40,524 nt of DNA from Bacillota bacterium (GCA_023393065.1 JAEWMX010000001.1:1-40524); one strand, 5' to 3'; counted from the stretch's first letter, positions 7,298 to 15,348 are shown. Numbers and translations are program-made. Notes: generated from the sequence alone by a model not told the origin.

Positions 7298-9631
7298 ATG
7301 ATAACCTGCAAAGAGACGGTCTTTCATCTCGAGACAAGAAAAACGAGTTATGTTTTACGCGTTAATGAGATCGACCACGTTATAAACGAATATTATGGAG
7401 CCCGACTTCAAAACCTCGATGATATTAATGCCATCGAAGAAAAATGGCCATACGCTTATGGCAGTTCGGTCATTTACGATGAAAACAAACACAAAGCGCT
7501 ATCCCTTGATTTGCTCTCCTTAGAAGTGAGCGCAATCGGCAAAGGAGACTACCGCGAACCTTCAGTCCAGATCAGGAGTGTAGATGGCTACGTTTTTGAC
7601 TTTACATATAAGCGGCATGAAATTCGCGAATCAGTCAAGCCATTGGAAGGATTGCCCTCGCCGCGTGATGCCGATCAAGAACTGGTGCTCTTTTTAAGTG
7701 ACGACTATGCAAAAGTCGCATTAGAACTACATTATCTTGTCTTCGAGACCAGTGACGTCATAGCCCGCAATGTCGTTTTAATTAACAACAGCGAATCTCA
7801 ATTATTTATCGAAAAAATCATGTCCATGCAGCTCGATATGGTCAATCGCGATTTTTCGCTTCTTAATTTATATGGTGGTTGGATTAGCGAAGCGCAGAAA
7901 ACGATTCGTAAAGTCACACCCGGCATCTATGTCAGCGATTCTAAGACCGGATCAAGCTCGAATCGCCACAATCCATTCTTTATGCTGCTTGAAGACAAAG
8001 CTGAGTTGAACAGCGGTGGCGTCTATGCTTTCAATTTGATGTACAGCGGCAATCATCTAGAACTAGTGGAATTGACAAACTATGACAAAATGCGAATTCA
8101 AATCGGCATTAACCCTTATTGTTTTGATTATACAGTCAAGCAGGGTGAGGCTTTCATTACTCCTTATGCCGTGATGACTTACGGTGATAAAGGTATGAAT
8201 TCGGCTTCGCAAAACATGCATTTCTTTGTTAATCACCATGTTATTCCAAAACAATTCGAGAATGTCGAGCGGCCCATCTTGCTCAACAATTGGGAGGCGA
8301 CCTATTTCAAGTTTTCAGAAGCCAAGCTGCTAAGCCTTGCACGAGCCGCTAAAAATATTGGCATCGAACTTTTTGTACTTGATGATGGCTGGTTTAAGAG
8401 CCGCGACGATGACACAAAGGCTCTCGGCGACTATGAGTTGAATAAGAAAAAGCTTCCGCGGGGCCTCGATTTCCTCGCCAAGAAGATTAATGATTTAGGA
8501 CTTAAATTCGGTCTTTGGTTTGAACCGGAGATGGTCAGCGAGGATTCAGATTTATTTCGCGCGCACCCTGATTGGATTATTGGCAATCTTGAACGCGGCG
8601 TTTCTAAAGGCCGTCATCAGCTGGTCTTAGATTTATCTCGGCGCGAAGTGTGCGACTACATCGTTAATTCTTTAGACGAAGTTATAAGTTCGGCCCACAT
8701 CGAATATGTAAAATGGGACTATAATCGTCATGTTTCTGACTTTTATTCGTCAAAAACAAAGGCCGGTGAATTGGCGCATCGTCAAGTCCTTGGCTTATAT
8801 GACATATTGGCAAGAATTACGAGCAAGCATCCCGATGTCCTGTTCGAAGGCTGTTCAAGCGGCGGAAATCGCTTTGACCTCGGCATTTTGGCTTATATGC
8901 CTCAAACGTGGGCCAGCGACGATACCGATGGGTATCAAAGAATCCATATTCAAAGCGGTTATAGTCTGGCATATCCTCTCTCGAGTATCGGGGCTCATGT
9001 CAGCGCCTCCCCATCCCATCAGCTCTTGCGAAACACGCCGATTGATACGCGTTTTAATGTCGCGGCTTTTGGCGTTCTCGGTTACGAGCTCGATTTAAGT
9101 CACCTCGATGAAGTGGAAACGAAGGCCGTCAAAGCGCAAATATCTTTTTATAAAAAACACCGGAGATTGCTACAATACGGCACCTTTTATCAGATGCGAT
9201 TGATGGAAGAAAAAGATGCGGCGGTGTGGTTGGTTTTAAGCGAAGATAAAAAAGAAGGTATCATCGGATATTTCAATGGTTTGCAAAAACCAAATCCCAA
9301 GACGACTATTTTAAAAGGCATCGATTTCCTTGATGAGGAGAGATATGCCATGAATGTTCGCCCCCAAAATCACAACATCAAAAAGTTCGGTGGGTTAATA
9401 AATATGGTTCTTCCTGTTCGCGTAAATGAGAATGGTTTTCTAGTTAATCAAGTTGCTCATCACAAAGTGATGCCCGGTGAGAAGGAAAGTTATGTTGTCA
9501 GCGGGGCAATGATTAATCACGGGGCCATTAAACTCAATCCAGAGTGGGCCGGTGTCGGTTACGATGAAAAAGTCCGCGTACTTGGCGACTTCGGTTCGCG
9601 TCTATATCATTTTGAAGTCATTGGGAAATAA
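7298..9631 (+). CDS. GH36 alpha-galactosidase
   Basis: A 777-aa enzyme that removes terminal alpha-galactose from raffinose-family sugars and related glycans. An N-terminal beta-supersandwich domain is followed by a TIM barrel with LNNWEATYF (about 329-337), DDGWF (362-366), FGLWFEPEMV (404-413), nucleophile D474 in VKWDYNR and acid/base D541 in WASDDTD. GCSSGGNRFD (518-527) is another family block. The start at ATG 7298 is chosen because GAGGAA precedes it; the open frame upstream overlaps the divergent gene in antisense and looks non-coding. No signal peptide is present, so it acts in the cytoplasm. The length fits family members such as AgaN/RafA. Confidence 0.93.
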   Translation: MITCKETVFHLETRKTSYVLRVNEIDHVINEYYGARLQNLDDINAIEEKWPYAYGSSVIYDENKHKALSLDLLSLEVSAIGKGDYREPSVQIRSVDGYVFDFTYKRHEIRESVKPLEGLPSPRDADQELVLFLSDDYAKVALELHYLVFETSDVIARNVVLINNSESQLFIEKIMSMQLDMVNRDFSLLNLYGGWISEAQKTIRKVTPGIYVSDSKTGSSSNRHNPFFMLLEDKAELNSGGVYAFNLMYSGNHLELVELTNYDKMRIQIGINPYCFDYTVKQGEAFITPYAVMTYGDKGMNSASQNMHFFVNHHVIPKQFENVERPILLNNWEATYFKFSEAKLLSLARAAKNIGIELFVLDDGWFKSRDDDTKALGDYELNKKKLPRGLDFLAKKINDLGLKFGLWFEPEMVSEDSDLFRAHPDWIIGNLERGVSKGRHQLVLDLSRREVCDYIVNSLDEVISSAHIEYVKWDYNRHVSDFYSSKTKAGELAHRQVLGLYDILARITSKHPDVLFEGCSSGGNRFDLGILAYMPQTWASDDTDGYQRIHIQSGYSLAYPLSSIGAHVSASPSHQLLRNTPIDTRFNVAAFGVLGYELDLSHLDEVETKAVKAQISFYKKHRRLLQYGTFYQMRLMEEKDAAVWLVLSEDKKEGIIGYFNGLQKPNPKTTILKGIDFLDEERYAMNVRPQNHNIKKFGGLINMVLPVRVNENGFLVNQVAHHKVMPGEKESYVVSGAMINHGAIKLNPEWAGVGYDEKVRVLGDFGSRLYHFEVIGK

Positions 9632-10307
9632 TTAGTAGCGTGTTGGCAAGCCCGAGCATGATTAGCAACTGGCTGGCATAAAATAACATCATAATGTAAA
9701 AATCACGTCTTCGCATGTCTTTTCCGTATGCGGCAAATACAAGTAAAAAATCAGAGACGAAATACAGCGCATATCCAACTAAAATCATTGTCGCGATAAT
9801 TGGCTTTCCATCGATGAGCAAGAGGATGGAAAAAGCGATGTTAATTAAGTGTAAAGATAAATATAAATTGATGATATAGGCGATTTTTCCAAAGATGAGA
9901 CGAGTCAGCGGATATAAAACCGCCGCGAGAGCCAAAGCGGCGCCGGCAATCGCCACATAAATCCACCACGGAAGCGTATAGCTGAGCATTGAAACCATGA
10001 CATAGACATTAAGGGCATGGCTGATGGTATAGAAGATTGAGCCGATTACGAATAGCGGTCGTGACTTGATGCGCAGGGTGAACAAATCACCGACGACACA
10101 CATGAGTCCGGCAACCCAGATCGCGTACTTCGGAAAGGGCATCTCCGGATATGTTAAAGTGAGAATTAATATAGCTCCCGTAAGAAAAAGTGTCGTCAAT
10201 GGTTTAGTCGCTTTGCGCCAGACTTCTTTCTCAAGCAGGCAAAAAATAAGGTGAATTAAGGAGGTGAGGCTGAAGACGCCGATGAGGACGTAAAATGCGA
10301 TTTCCAT
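9618..10307 (-). CDS. YhhN/TMEM86-like membrane protein (lysoplasmalogenase family)
   Basis: A 229-aa protein made almost wholly of hydrophobic segments (about 7-8). It resembles the YhhN family, which includes lysoplasmalogenases that cleave lyso-ether lipids. Supporting blocks are the mid-protein VGDLFTLR and YALYFVSDFLLVFAAYGKD near the C terminus, with conserved acidic residues in the membrane. The start is placed at ATG 10307 because the open frame farther upstream runs antisense through the initiator tRNA gene. The 3' end overlaps the GH36 stop by 14 nt in convergent orientation, with no terminator between them. Assignment rests on topology and local motifs, so it is moderate. Confidence 0.7.
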   Translation of the reverse strand: MEIAFYVLIGVFSLTSLIHLIFCLLEKEVWRKATKPLTTLFLTGAILILTLTYPEMPFPKYAIWVAGLMCVVGDLFTLRIKSRPLFVIGSIFYTISHALNVYVMVSMLSYTLPWWIYVAIAGAALALAAVLYPLTRLIFGKIAYIINLYLSLHLINIAFSILLLIDGKPIIATMILVGYALYFVSDFLLVFAAYGKDMRRRDFYIMMLFYASQLLIMLGLANTLLIISQ

Positions 10308-10365
10308 GAATTGACTATCATTATACCTAAGCGCCCCAAAAAGTAAAATATATAAAATATATCGC

Positions 10366-10394
10366 TTGCATATTGCTTCGGTACTTGGTAATAT
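10366..10394 (+). promoter_or_regulatory. Promoter of the initiator tRNA
   Basis: TTGCAT (10366-10371) and TAATAT (10389-10394) are 17 bp apart, ending about 20 nt before the mature tRNA. Confidence 0.55.
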
Positions 10395-10413
10395 AACAAG
10401 GCTAAAGACACAT

Positions 10414-10490
<77 letters not shown>

Positions 10491-10500
10491 ATTACAAACA

Positions 10501-10524
10501 AAAGAGCCGTTTGGCTCTTTTTTT
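10501..10524 (+). terminator. Terminator after tRNA-fMet
   Basis: AAAGAGCC (10501-10508), a GTTT loop and GGCTCTTT (10513-10520) form an 8-bp stem followed by four more T. Confidence 0.9.
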
Positions 10525-10558
10525 GTGGTTGGGGGCAGGATTCCTCCGACCATCCGGG

Positions 10559-10636
10559 TCATCCGTCGTAGCGCTTGGAGATGTAGTCGAGATCAGCATA
10601 GTAATTCGGCCAATAGAATTCTAGTCTTTGCCGCGA
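10559..10636 (-). pseudogene. In-frame coding tail beyond a stop codon
   Basis: Immediately after the TAA at 10637-10639, the same minus-strand frame stays open for 25 sense codons and ends at TGA (10559-10561). The peptide starts SRQRLEFYWPNYY and ends DYISKRYDG. It is rich in aromatic and charged residues and uses the same codons as the gene before it (GAC, TAC, ATC, AAG, CGC). It looks like the true C terminus of the upstream gene, separated by a nonsense change. Confidence 0.6.
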
Positions 10637-11311
10637 TTACTCGCGCTTGATTTCTTTTCCCACATAGCGAGCGTGCGGCCTCAAGAGAATCGGACCGATA
10701 TGGAGGCTGTCGATAAAGGCCCAATCCCTTCTTTGGCAATGCTTCATCATCTGCTTTTTCGAGACGAGAATCCCATATTCTTTGTCACCGTGATATACAT
10801 AGTCAGCTTCGATATTTTCTTCTCGCGATCCTTTAAACACCACGCGATTGATTATGCTTAATACAAACTCCTTGTCCTTATTAAGCTCTTGATTTGCTTC
10901 TTTTAGTCTATCCGTGAGCAAATATCTTAATTTCTCATAAGGAAAACGCTCCTTGCCAGTTCCATCGAGCGTGCCATCTCCGAATTGATACAAGAGAATC
11001 GTTTGTAGAGTGCGATTCGTCACTCCCCTTTCCCGCAGGTAAATGCAAAAATCTTTAACATATTCTTGGTGCAGGACATTGCTCCTTCCACTTTTCATTG
11101 AAACATAGTGCTTTTGATCTCCTAAACTTATAAAGAAATCCGGTTTTATGAATTCCTCCAACCTTTGCGCGAAGACGATGTCTTTTTCGTCTGGATGTTC
11201 AAAAAGCTCCCGAACGATGTACTTGGCGTTATTTGATAAATCACACACCCTTTTTTCGTTCAGCATCAGCACGATTTCTTCCTCTTTATAAAATCCGACA
11301 TTCTTGTGCAT
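10637..11311 (-). CDS. Unrecognised protein, possible nuclease-like fold, likely truncated
   Basis: A 224-aa protein that I cannot assign to a named family. It is soluble, charged and without a signal peptide. The block KPDFFI (about 56-61) followed by KHYVSMKSG resembles the PD...(D/E)xK pattern of restriction-like nucleases, with S in place of the usual acidic residue. Further on are FGDGTLDGTGKERF and a C-terminal RRDWAFIDSLHIGP. It has a clear AGGAGG site before ATG 11311. The gene sits directly downstream of the fMet terminator in opposite orientation. The same frame continues after the TAA for 25 plausible codons, so the annotated product may lack its natural C terminus. The nuclease idea is weak inference. 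Confidence 0.6.
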   Translation of the reverse strand: MHKNVGFYKEEEIVLMLNEKRVCDLSNNAKYIVRELFEHPDEKDIVFAQRLEEFIKPDFFISLGDQKHYVSMKSGRSNVLHQEYVKDFCIYLRERGVTNRTLQTILLYQFGDGTLDGTGKERFPYEKLRYLLTDRLKEANQELNKDKEFVLSIINRVVFKGSREENIEADYVYHGDKEYGILVSKKQMMKHCQRRDWAFIDSLHIGPILLRPHARYVGKEIKRE

Positions 11312-11441
11312 AAAAACCTCCTACTAATAGATATGCGCTGAAAAGCCAAAATATCTAAAAGTCGTTAAAATTTATGCATTTTGTTCCTCTTTATATGGTT
11401 TTCGATTGACTGATGGGGGCGGCAAAATGCGAACAAAGCGT

Positions 11442-11472
11442 TTGTAGGTTGTTTTATACCTACATTTATGAT
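11442..11472 (+). promoter_or_regulatory. Promoter with operator dyad, antitoxin-like gene
   Basis: The inverted repeat TGTAGGT-N8-ACCTACA spans 11443-11464. A -35-like TTGTAG (11442-11447) lies 19 bp from TATGAT (11467-11472), so the dyad fills the promoter spacer. This is where an autorepressing Phd/YefM-type protein would be expected to bind. Confidence 0.55.
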
Positions 11473-11493
11473 ATAGTCTTTTTTGGCATCGAT

Positions 11494-11751
11494 ATGAAAC
11501 TTAGAATCAAACAGCTCGTGAGCCTTAAAGAGGCCAATCAAAACTTCTCGCGCGTCGCTCGTAAAGTCGATGAAGAAGGCTATGTTCTTCTCCTTCGCAA
11601 CAACAAGCCCGCTTATCTCGTTTTTGCCTATGACGAAGACGATATCGTCGCCGATGATTCATCTTTACTCGATGCATTGCATCGTCTTATTGAAAGAAAG
11701 AAAAGCGCCAAACTAAAGAAGAAAGGGAGAGGGGGAGAAGACAATGGATAA
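11494..11751 (+). CDS. Phd/YefM-like antitoxin-domain protein
   Basis: An 85-aa protein with the Phd/YefM pattern: VSLKEANQNFSRVARKVDEEG (start of the fold, residues 8-28) then YVLLLRNNKPAYLVFAYDE, in which a beta-hairpin carries NNKPAYLV. The C-terminal third is an acidic helix (DDSSLLDALHRLIERKK) followed by a very basic KKSAKLKKKGRG tail, a place where such antitoxins bind a partner. ATG 11494 is chosen because it begins the domain; no good Shine-Dalgarno site is seen. It sits behind a palindromic operator and overlaps the next gene by 8 nt. The partner is not a known RelE, YoeB or Doc toxin but a membrane protein, which is unusual. Confidence 0.75.
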   Translation: MKLRIKQLVSLKEANQNFSRVARKVDEEGYVLLLRNNKPAYLVFAYDEDDIVADDSSLLDALHRLIERKKSAKLKKKGRGGEDNG

Positions 11752-12391
11752 AAAAACAGCAAAAGAGCGTCGTAGAAAATTTGCCGACCGCATCGAAGCC
11801 TTGTATCGCGATTCGCGAAATGCGACAAAGAAATATGTCGAATCGCTCATCTATCCTGATGGCAAAGCGCATATCAGCGTCGACCTCACTAATGTCGATG
11901 AGTTGTATTCCCCGTATTCTTACAAAGAAGACATGAAGCCTGATATCTTTGAATATATCGACGAAAAAACATATTACACACCTGTCGAAATCCCCTTAAT
12001 CGTCAACTTTGATGTCGGAGATGTCTCCGATTTGCGTAAGTCACGCATAAAAAAGTCGTTCCTCGATCACTATCGCCTTATCTATGAAGACAAACGCCGT
12101 GAGTTAAAAATTAATCGTGCGGTGGCCTGGGTGCTATTTGCTATCGGTATGATCGCCCTAGTAATTTCAACAATTGCTAAATTAGCGATGAATGCCGCCC
12201 AAATTCCAGATATTCCATTAATCTTTGAGATGCTGCAAATCTTTTCGTGGGTTTTCTTGTGGGAGTCGATATCAAAATTTTTCTTTCAAGGCCGCGAGAT
12301 GCGCATTCAATGCATGAATGCCGGACAACTTGCGTTGGCGGAAGTGAAATTTAACGAACCCGAGCCAGAACTTAAAGACAATATAGAATAA
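11744..12391 (+). CDS. Unrecognised two-helix membrane protein coupled to the Phd-like gene
   Basis: A 215-aa protein that I do not recognise. Residues 1-115 are soluble and highly charged, beginning with a very basic helix (KKTAKERRRKFADRIEALYRD). Two hydrophobic segments follow, about 122-148 (AVAWVLFAIGMIALVIS) and about 155-182 (IFEMLQIFSWVFLWES). The tail is short and acidic. The start codon lies within the Phd-like gene (8-nt overlap) behind a GGGGGAGAAG site, so the two are translated together. It could be a membrane-acting toxin, or a housekeeping membrane protein controlled by the Phd-like regulator. No catalytic motif is visible. Confidence 0.7.
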   Translation: MDKKTAKERRRKFADRIEALYRDSRNATKKYVESLIYPDGKAHISVDLTNVDELYSPYSYKEDMKPDIFEYIDEKTYYTPVEIPLIVNFDVGDVSDLRKSRIKKSFLDHYRLIYEDKRRELKINRAVAWVLFAIGMIALVISTIAKLAMNAAQIPDIPLIFEMLQIFSWVFLWESISKFFFQGREMRIQCMNAGQLALAEVKFNEPEPELKDNIE

Positions 12392-12501
12392 ATCGTTTAT
12401 ACTTTTTATAGTCGGCGTGGCTTCTTGGGGGAACACGCATCGGTGTATTTGCACATTACTTTTTCACCCGTCGCACGCTTAAGATCTTTGGAGGTAGTCA
12501 A
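12392..12501 (+). promoter_or_regulatory. Leader of the glycosyltransferase gene with alternative stems
   Basis: TATAGT (12407-12412) could be a -10 box, though no clear -35 is seen. Downstream, GCGTG (12415-12419) can pair with CACGC at 12434-12438 or with an identical CACGC at 12474-12478. In the second fold CGGTG (12441-12445) also pairs with CACCCG (12465-12470). A GGAGG site at 12490-12494 follows. I do not recognise a known riboswitch class; the mutually exclusive pairing is an observation and regulation is inference. Confidence 0.35.
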
Positions 12502-13656
12502 ATGCGCGTTACGATCGTTGCTGATGTCCTCGGCATAGAGAATAACGGAACCACGATAACAGCAGTCAATTTTATTAATAGTTTAAAGAGCAAAGGACAT
12601 GAAGTCAGTGTCGTCTGCCCCGATATAAATAAAACCGGTCTCTACGGCTATTACGTCGTCCCGTCATTAAATCTTGGAATTTTTAACAATTATGTTAAGA
12701 AGAATAATATTAATCTCGCTAAAGCCGATTCAAAAATAATTACCGACGCCATTAGGAATGCCGACATCGTTCACGTGATGATGCCGTTTTTCTTAGGCAC
12801 GAAAGCCGCCCGCATCGCCAAGCGGTTAGGAAAACCTGTGACAGCCGGTTTTCATGTCCAGGCTGAAAACTTTACCAATCATATTTTTATGATGGACATG
12901 CCACTCGCCAATTTATTGACATACAAACTTTTCTATCGCGCTCTTTACCGATATGTCGATGCCATCCATTATCCAACTCAGTTTATTCGCGAGGTGTTTG
13001 AAACCCATGCCGGTGAGACCAATGGCTATGTCATCTCCAACGGTGTCCACAAGGCCTTTAAACCCCGCCTAGCGCCGAAACCAAAACATCTTGACGGCAA
13101 GTATGTAATTTTGTTTACCGGCCGCTACAGCCGCGAGAAATCGCATAAAATTTTAATTGATGCCGTCAAACTTTCAAAGTATCGTGACAAGATTCAATTG
13201 GTATTCGCCGGAGATGGTCCGCAGAAAGAAAACATCGTCAAGCGCAGCGAAAATTTAGCCAATGCTCCGATTCTCGGATTTCATCCGCGCGAAGAGTTAA
13301 TCGACATCATTAACTATGCTGATTTGTATGTCCATCCTGCCGAAATCGAAATCGAAGCGATTTCCTGCTTAGAAGCGATGTCGTGCGGGCTCGTGCCTGT
13401 CATCGCCGATTCAAAGCGTAGCGCTACTCGCCATTTCGCACTCAGCGATAAAAACCTCTTCAAGTGTAATGATGCTGAGGACCTAGCGATTAAAATCGAC
13501 TACTGGCTCGACTCACCTCAAGAAAAAGAGGCGTGCCGCAATCAATATATCGAATATGCCAAGCGCTTCGATTTTGACTATTCGATGGAGCAGATGGAAC
13601 AGATGCTATTTGAAGTTATTACCGCCAACAATGAAAAGCAAAAGACAAAATCCTAA
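12502..13656 (+). CDS. GT4 glycosyltransferase (glycolipid type)
   Basis: A 384-aa GT-B fold enzyme. The N-terminal domain shows GTTITAVNFINSLKSKGHEV and AGFHVQAENF; the C-terminal domain shows FTGRYSREKSHKILIDA (205-221), FAGDGP (235-240) and the EX7E motif E283...E291 in EIEIEAISCLE. These are features of retaining GT4 enzymes. It resembles bacterial 1,2-diacylglycerol 3-glucosyltransferases, which make monoglucosyl-diacylglycerol at the inner membrane face. The next gene, a PlsC-like acyltransferase, starts 26 nt inside this one, which supports a lipid substrate. The precise donor and acceptor are inferred. Confidence 0.85.
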   Translation: MRVTIVADVLGIENNGTTITAVNFINSLKSKGHEVSVVCPDINKTGLYGYYVVPSLNLGIFNNYVKKNNINLAKADSKIITDAIRNADIVHVMMPFFLGTKAARIAKRLGKPVTAGFHVQAENFTNHIFMMDMPLANLLTYKLFYRALYRYVDAIHYPTQFIREVFETHAGETNGYVISNGVHKAFKPRLAPKPKHLDGKYVILFTGRYSREKSHKILIDAVKLSKYRDKIQLVFAGDGPQKENIVKRSENLANAPILGFHPREELIDIINYADLYVHPAEIEIEAISCLEAMSCGLVPVIADSKRSATRHFALSDKNLFKCNDAEDLAIKIDYWLDSPQEKEACRNQYIEYAKRFDFDYSMEQMEQMLFEVITANNEKQKTKS

Positions 13657-14449
13657 GAAGATTCTTTATTATCGCGATTTGCTGAAAGACGATTTTGCCG
13701 GTACGAAAATCAAAACTCAACATCTCGATGAAAATTTTCGATACATCCACAAGAATTTTTTCTGGCGTCTCCTCTCATTCCTCATCTATTATCTAGTCGC
13801 CATTCCAGTTTTATATCTTACTTGTAAGATTGCTCTCAATGTCAAAATCGTCAATCGCAAAGCTTTAAAGGCCGTTCGCAAAACCGGCTATTTTCTCTAT
13901 GGCAATCATACCCATATCATGGATGCTTTCATCAGCCAGGTATGCATCACTAGACCTAAGAGGACCTTCATCATTGCCGATCCTGATGCCGTTTCGATTC
14001 CCGGTGTCCGAAACCTCGTGATGATGCTTGGCTGCTTGCCTCTTCCGTCGACGACTGGGGGGACGCGAAAATTTCTCGAAGCCATCAAATATCACATCGA
14101 TAAGAAGCGCGTGATCGTCGTCTTCCCTGAAGCTCATATTTGGCCCTTTGCTACCCTCATCCGTCCCTTTTCCCCAGCTTCTTTTCGCTACCCCGCCAAA
14201 TTGAAAGTTCCAGTCGTGCCAATTGTCGCCACTTTTGAAAAGCGCAAGATTTTTCGATTTTGCCTCAAGCCGAGAATGGTCGTGACCATCGGCGAGCCGA
14301 TTTTTCCAAAGGTTGACACCGATCTTAAAGAGACAATGAAAGATCTGCGCGACCAAACCTATAACTTCATGGTTGAGCGTGTTGCAAATCCAGAAAACGT
14401 CGAATATTTCCGCTATATTAAAATAGACGATGAAACATCCAAAAACTAG
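13631..14449 (+). CDS. PlsC-like acyltransferase
   Basis: A 272-aa member of the PlsC/LPLAT family, which acylates lysophosphatidic acid or another lysolipid. Motif I is H93-T-H-I-M-D98 (HX4D) in GNHTHIMDAF and motif III is FPEAHIWPF at about 155-163. A hydrophobic helix at about 45-70 should anchor it to the membrane. ATG 13631 is chosen because the conserved region follows at the usual distance; the upstream open frame is antisense-free but lies within the GT4 gene in another frame. No Shine-Dalgarno site is visible, so translation is probably coupled to the GT4 gene. Together they look like a two-gene membrane lipid unit. Confidence 0.86.
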   Translation: MKSKRQNPKKILYYRDLLKDDFAGTKIKTQHLDENFRYIHKNFFWRLLSFLIYYLVAIPVLYLTCKIALNVKIVNRKALKAVRKTGYFLYGNHTHIMDAFISQVCITRPKRTFIIADPDAVSIPGVRNLVMMLGCLPLPSTTGGTRKFLEAIKYHIDKKRVIVVFPEAHIWPFATLIRPFSPASFRYPAKLKVPVVPIVATFEKRKIFRFCLKPRMVVTIGEPIFPKVDTDLKETMKDLRDQTYNFMVERVANPENVEYFRYIKIDDETSKN

Positions 14450-14468
14450 CCGATTATATCGATAATCT

Positions 14469-14497
14469 TTGACTAAGCAGACTATTTTATAGATAAT
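14469..14497 (+). promoter_or_regulatory. Promoter of rubrerythrin
   Basis: TTGACT (14469-14474) and GATAAT (14492-14497) are 17 bp apart. The short dyad TTAT-AG-ATAA overlaps the -10 and weakly recalls a PerR box, which would suit a peroxide-response gene; that link is speculative. Confidence 0.75.
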
Positions 14498-14521
14498 ACA
14501 CTAAGGAGGAATTTATCAACA

Positions 14522-15064
14522 ATGAAAGACCTTAAAGGTACCAAAACCGAAGAAAATCTAAAGATTGCTTTTTCGGGTGAGTCGCAAGCTCGCGTCAAGT
14601 ATGGCTATTATGCCAAACAAGCCAAAAAAGAAGGATTTGAACAAATCGCCGCCATCTTTGAAGAGACTTCCGATAATGAGAAGGAACACGCTAAGTTATG
14701 GTTTAAAGCCTTGCATGGCGGATCGGTTCCGACCACGGCCGAAAACTTGCTAGATGCCGCCACCGGCGAAAATTATGAATGGACGACGATGTATGCCGAA
14801 ATGGCCAAAATCGCCAAGGAAGAGGGTTTCCCTGAAATCGCCAGAATGATGCTCGGCGTCGCCAATGTCGAAAAAGAGCACGAAAAACGCTATCGCCACC
14901 TCTTAAAGAAAGTCGAAGACGAAAAGATTTTTGAATGTGATGAAGTCACCGTCTGGAAATGCCGCAACTGCGGTCACATCCACATCGGCAAAAAAGCTCC
15001 GGAAATTTGTCCGGTCTGTGCCCACCCGAAAGCCCACTTCGAATTAAGGGCTGAAAACTATTAA
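14522..15064 (+). CDS. rbr: Rubrerythrin
   Basis: A 180-aa non-haem iron protein that reduces hydrogen peroxide in anaerobes. The ferritin-like diiron domain (1-135) carries FSGESQARVKY, FEETSDNEKEH (E48, E54, H56) and NVEKEHEKRY. The rubredoxin-like C-terminal domain binds one Fe with C147, C150, C163 and C166 (CRNC and CPVC). The length and domain order are standard. It has its own strong promoter, an AAGGAGG site and its own terminator, so it is monocistronic and probably highly expressed. It points to an anaerobic or microaerophilic lifestyle. Confidence 0.97.
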   Translation: MKDLKGTKTEENLKIAFSGESQARVKYGYYAKQAKKEGFEQIAAIFEETSDNEKEHAKLWFKALHGGSVPTTAENLLDAATGENYEWTTMYAEMAKIAKEEGFPEIARMMLGVANVEKEHEKRYRHLLKKVEDEKIFECDEVTVWKCRNCGHIHIGKKAPEICPVCAHPKAHFELRAENY

Positions 15065-15080
15065 TCGTTTAGACAAAGGG

Positions 15081-15106
15081 TCCCTCACTTGTGAGGGATC
15101 TTTTTT
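15081..15106 (+). terminator. Terminator of rubrerythrin
   Basis: TCCCTCAC (15081-15088) pairs with GTGAGGGA (15091-15098), followed by TC and six T. Confidence 0.9.
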
Positions 15107-15126
15107 CTTGCCCAATTATTTGTCTC

Positions 15127-15155
15127 TTGATTTTTATATTATTATTTAAGATAAT
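15127..15155 (+). promoter_or_regulatory. Promoter of tRNA-Asp/Phe
   Basis: TTGATT (15127-15132) and GATAAT (15150-15155) have a 17-bp spacer and end 16 nt before tRNA-Asp. Confidence 0.7.
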
Positions 15156-15171
15156 TAATAAGCACGTATTT

Positions 15172-15247
15172 GGACCAGTGGTGTAGCGGTTAACATGCCT
15201 CCCTGTCACGGAGGAGATCGCGGGTTCGATTCCCGTCTGGTCCGCCA
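15172..15247 (+). tRNA. tRNA-Asp (GTC)
   Basis: The acceptor GGACCAG pairs with CTGGTCC, followed by G and CCA. The anticodon arm CCTCC-CTGTCAC-GGAGG gives GTC. The T arm is CGGG-TTCGATT-CCCG. Confidence 0.96.
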
Positions 15248-15254
15248 CATACGT

Positions 15255-15330
15255 GGCCCGGTAGCTCAGTTGGTAGAGCAATGGACTGAAAATCCATGTG
15301 TCGCCGGTTCAATCCCGGCCTGGGCCACCA
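15255..15330 (+). tRNA. tRNA-Phe (GAA)
   Basis: The acceptor GGCCCGG pairs with CTGGGCC, followed by A and CCA. The anticodon arm ATGGA-CTGAAAA-TCCAT gives GAA. It lies 7 nt after tRNA-Asp, on the same transcript. Confidence 0.96.
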
Positions 15331-15348
15331 GCTTCAAAAATTTGTAAA

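Noticed and set aside
12392..12501. SRP RNA or a known riboswitch class in the GT4 leader
   Set aside because: The SRP helix-8 consensus and the conserved cores of the classes I know are missing; only alternative stems are claimed.
15069..15281. Minus-strand open frame over the tRNA-Asp region
   Set aside because: It is antisense to tRNA-Asp and the rubrerythrin terminator and has no ribosome site; TGIEPAISSVTGRHVNRYTTGP-type peptides arise from tRNA genes.
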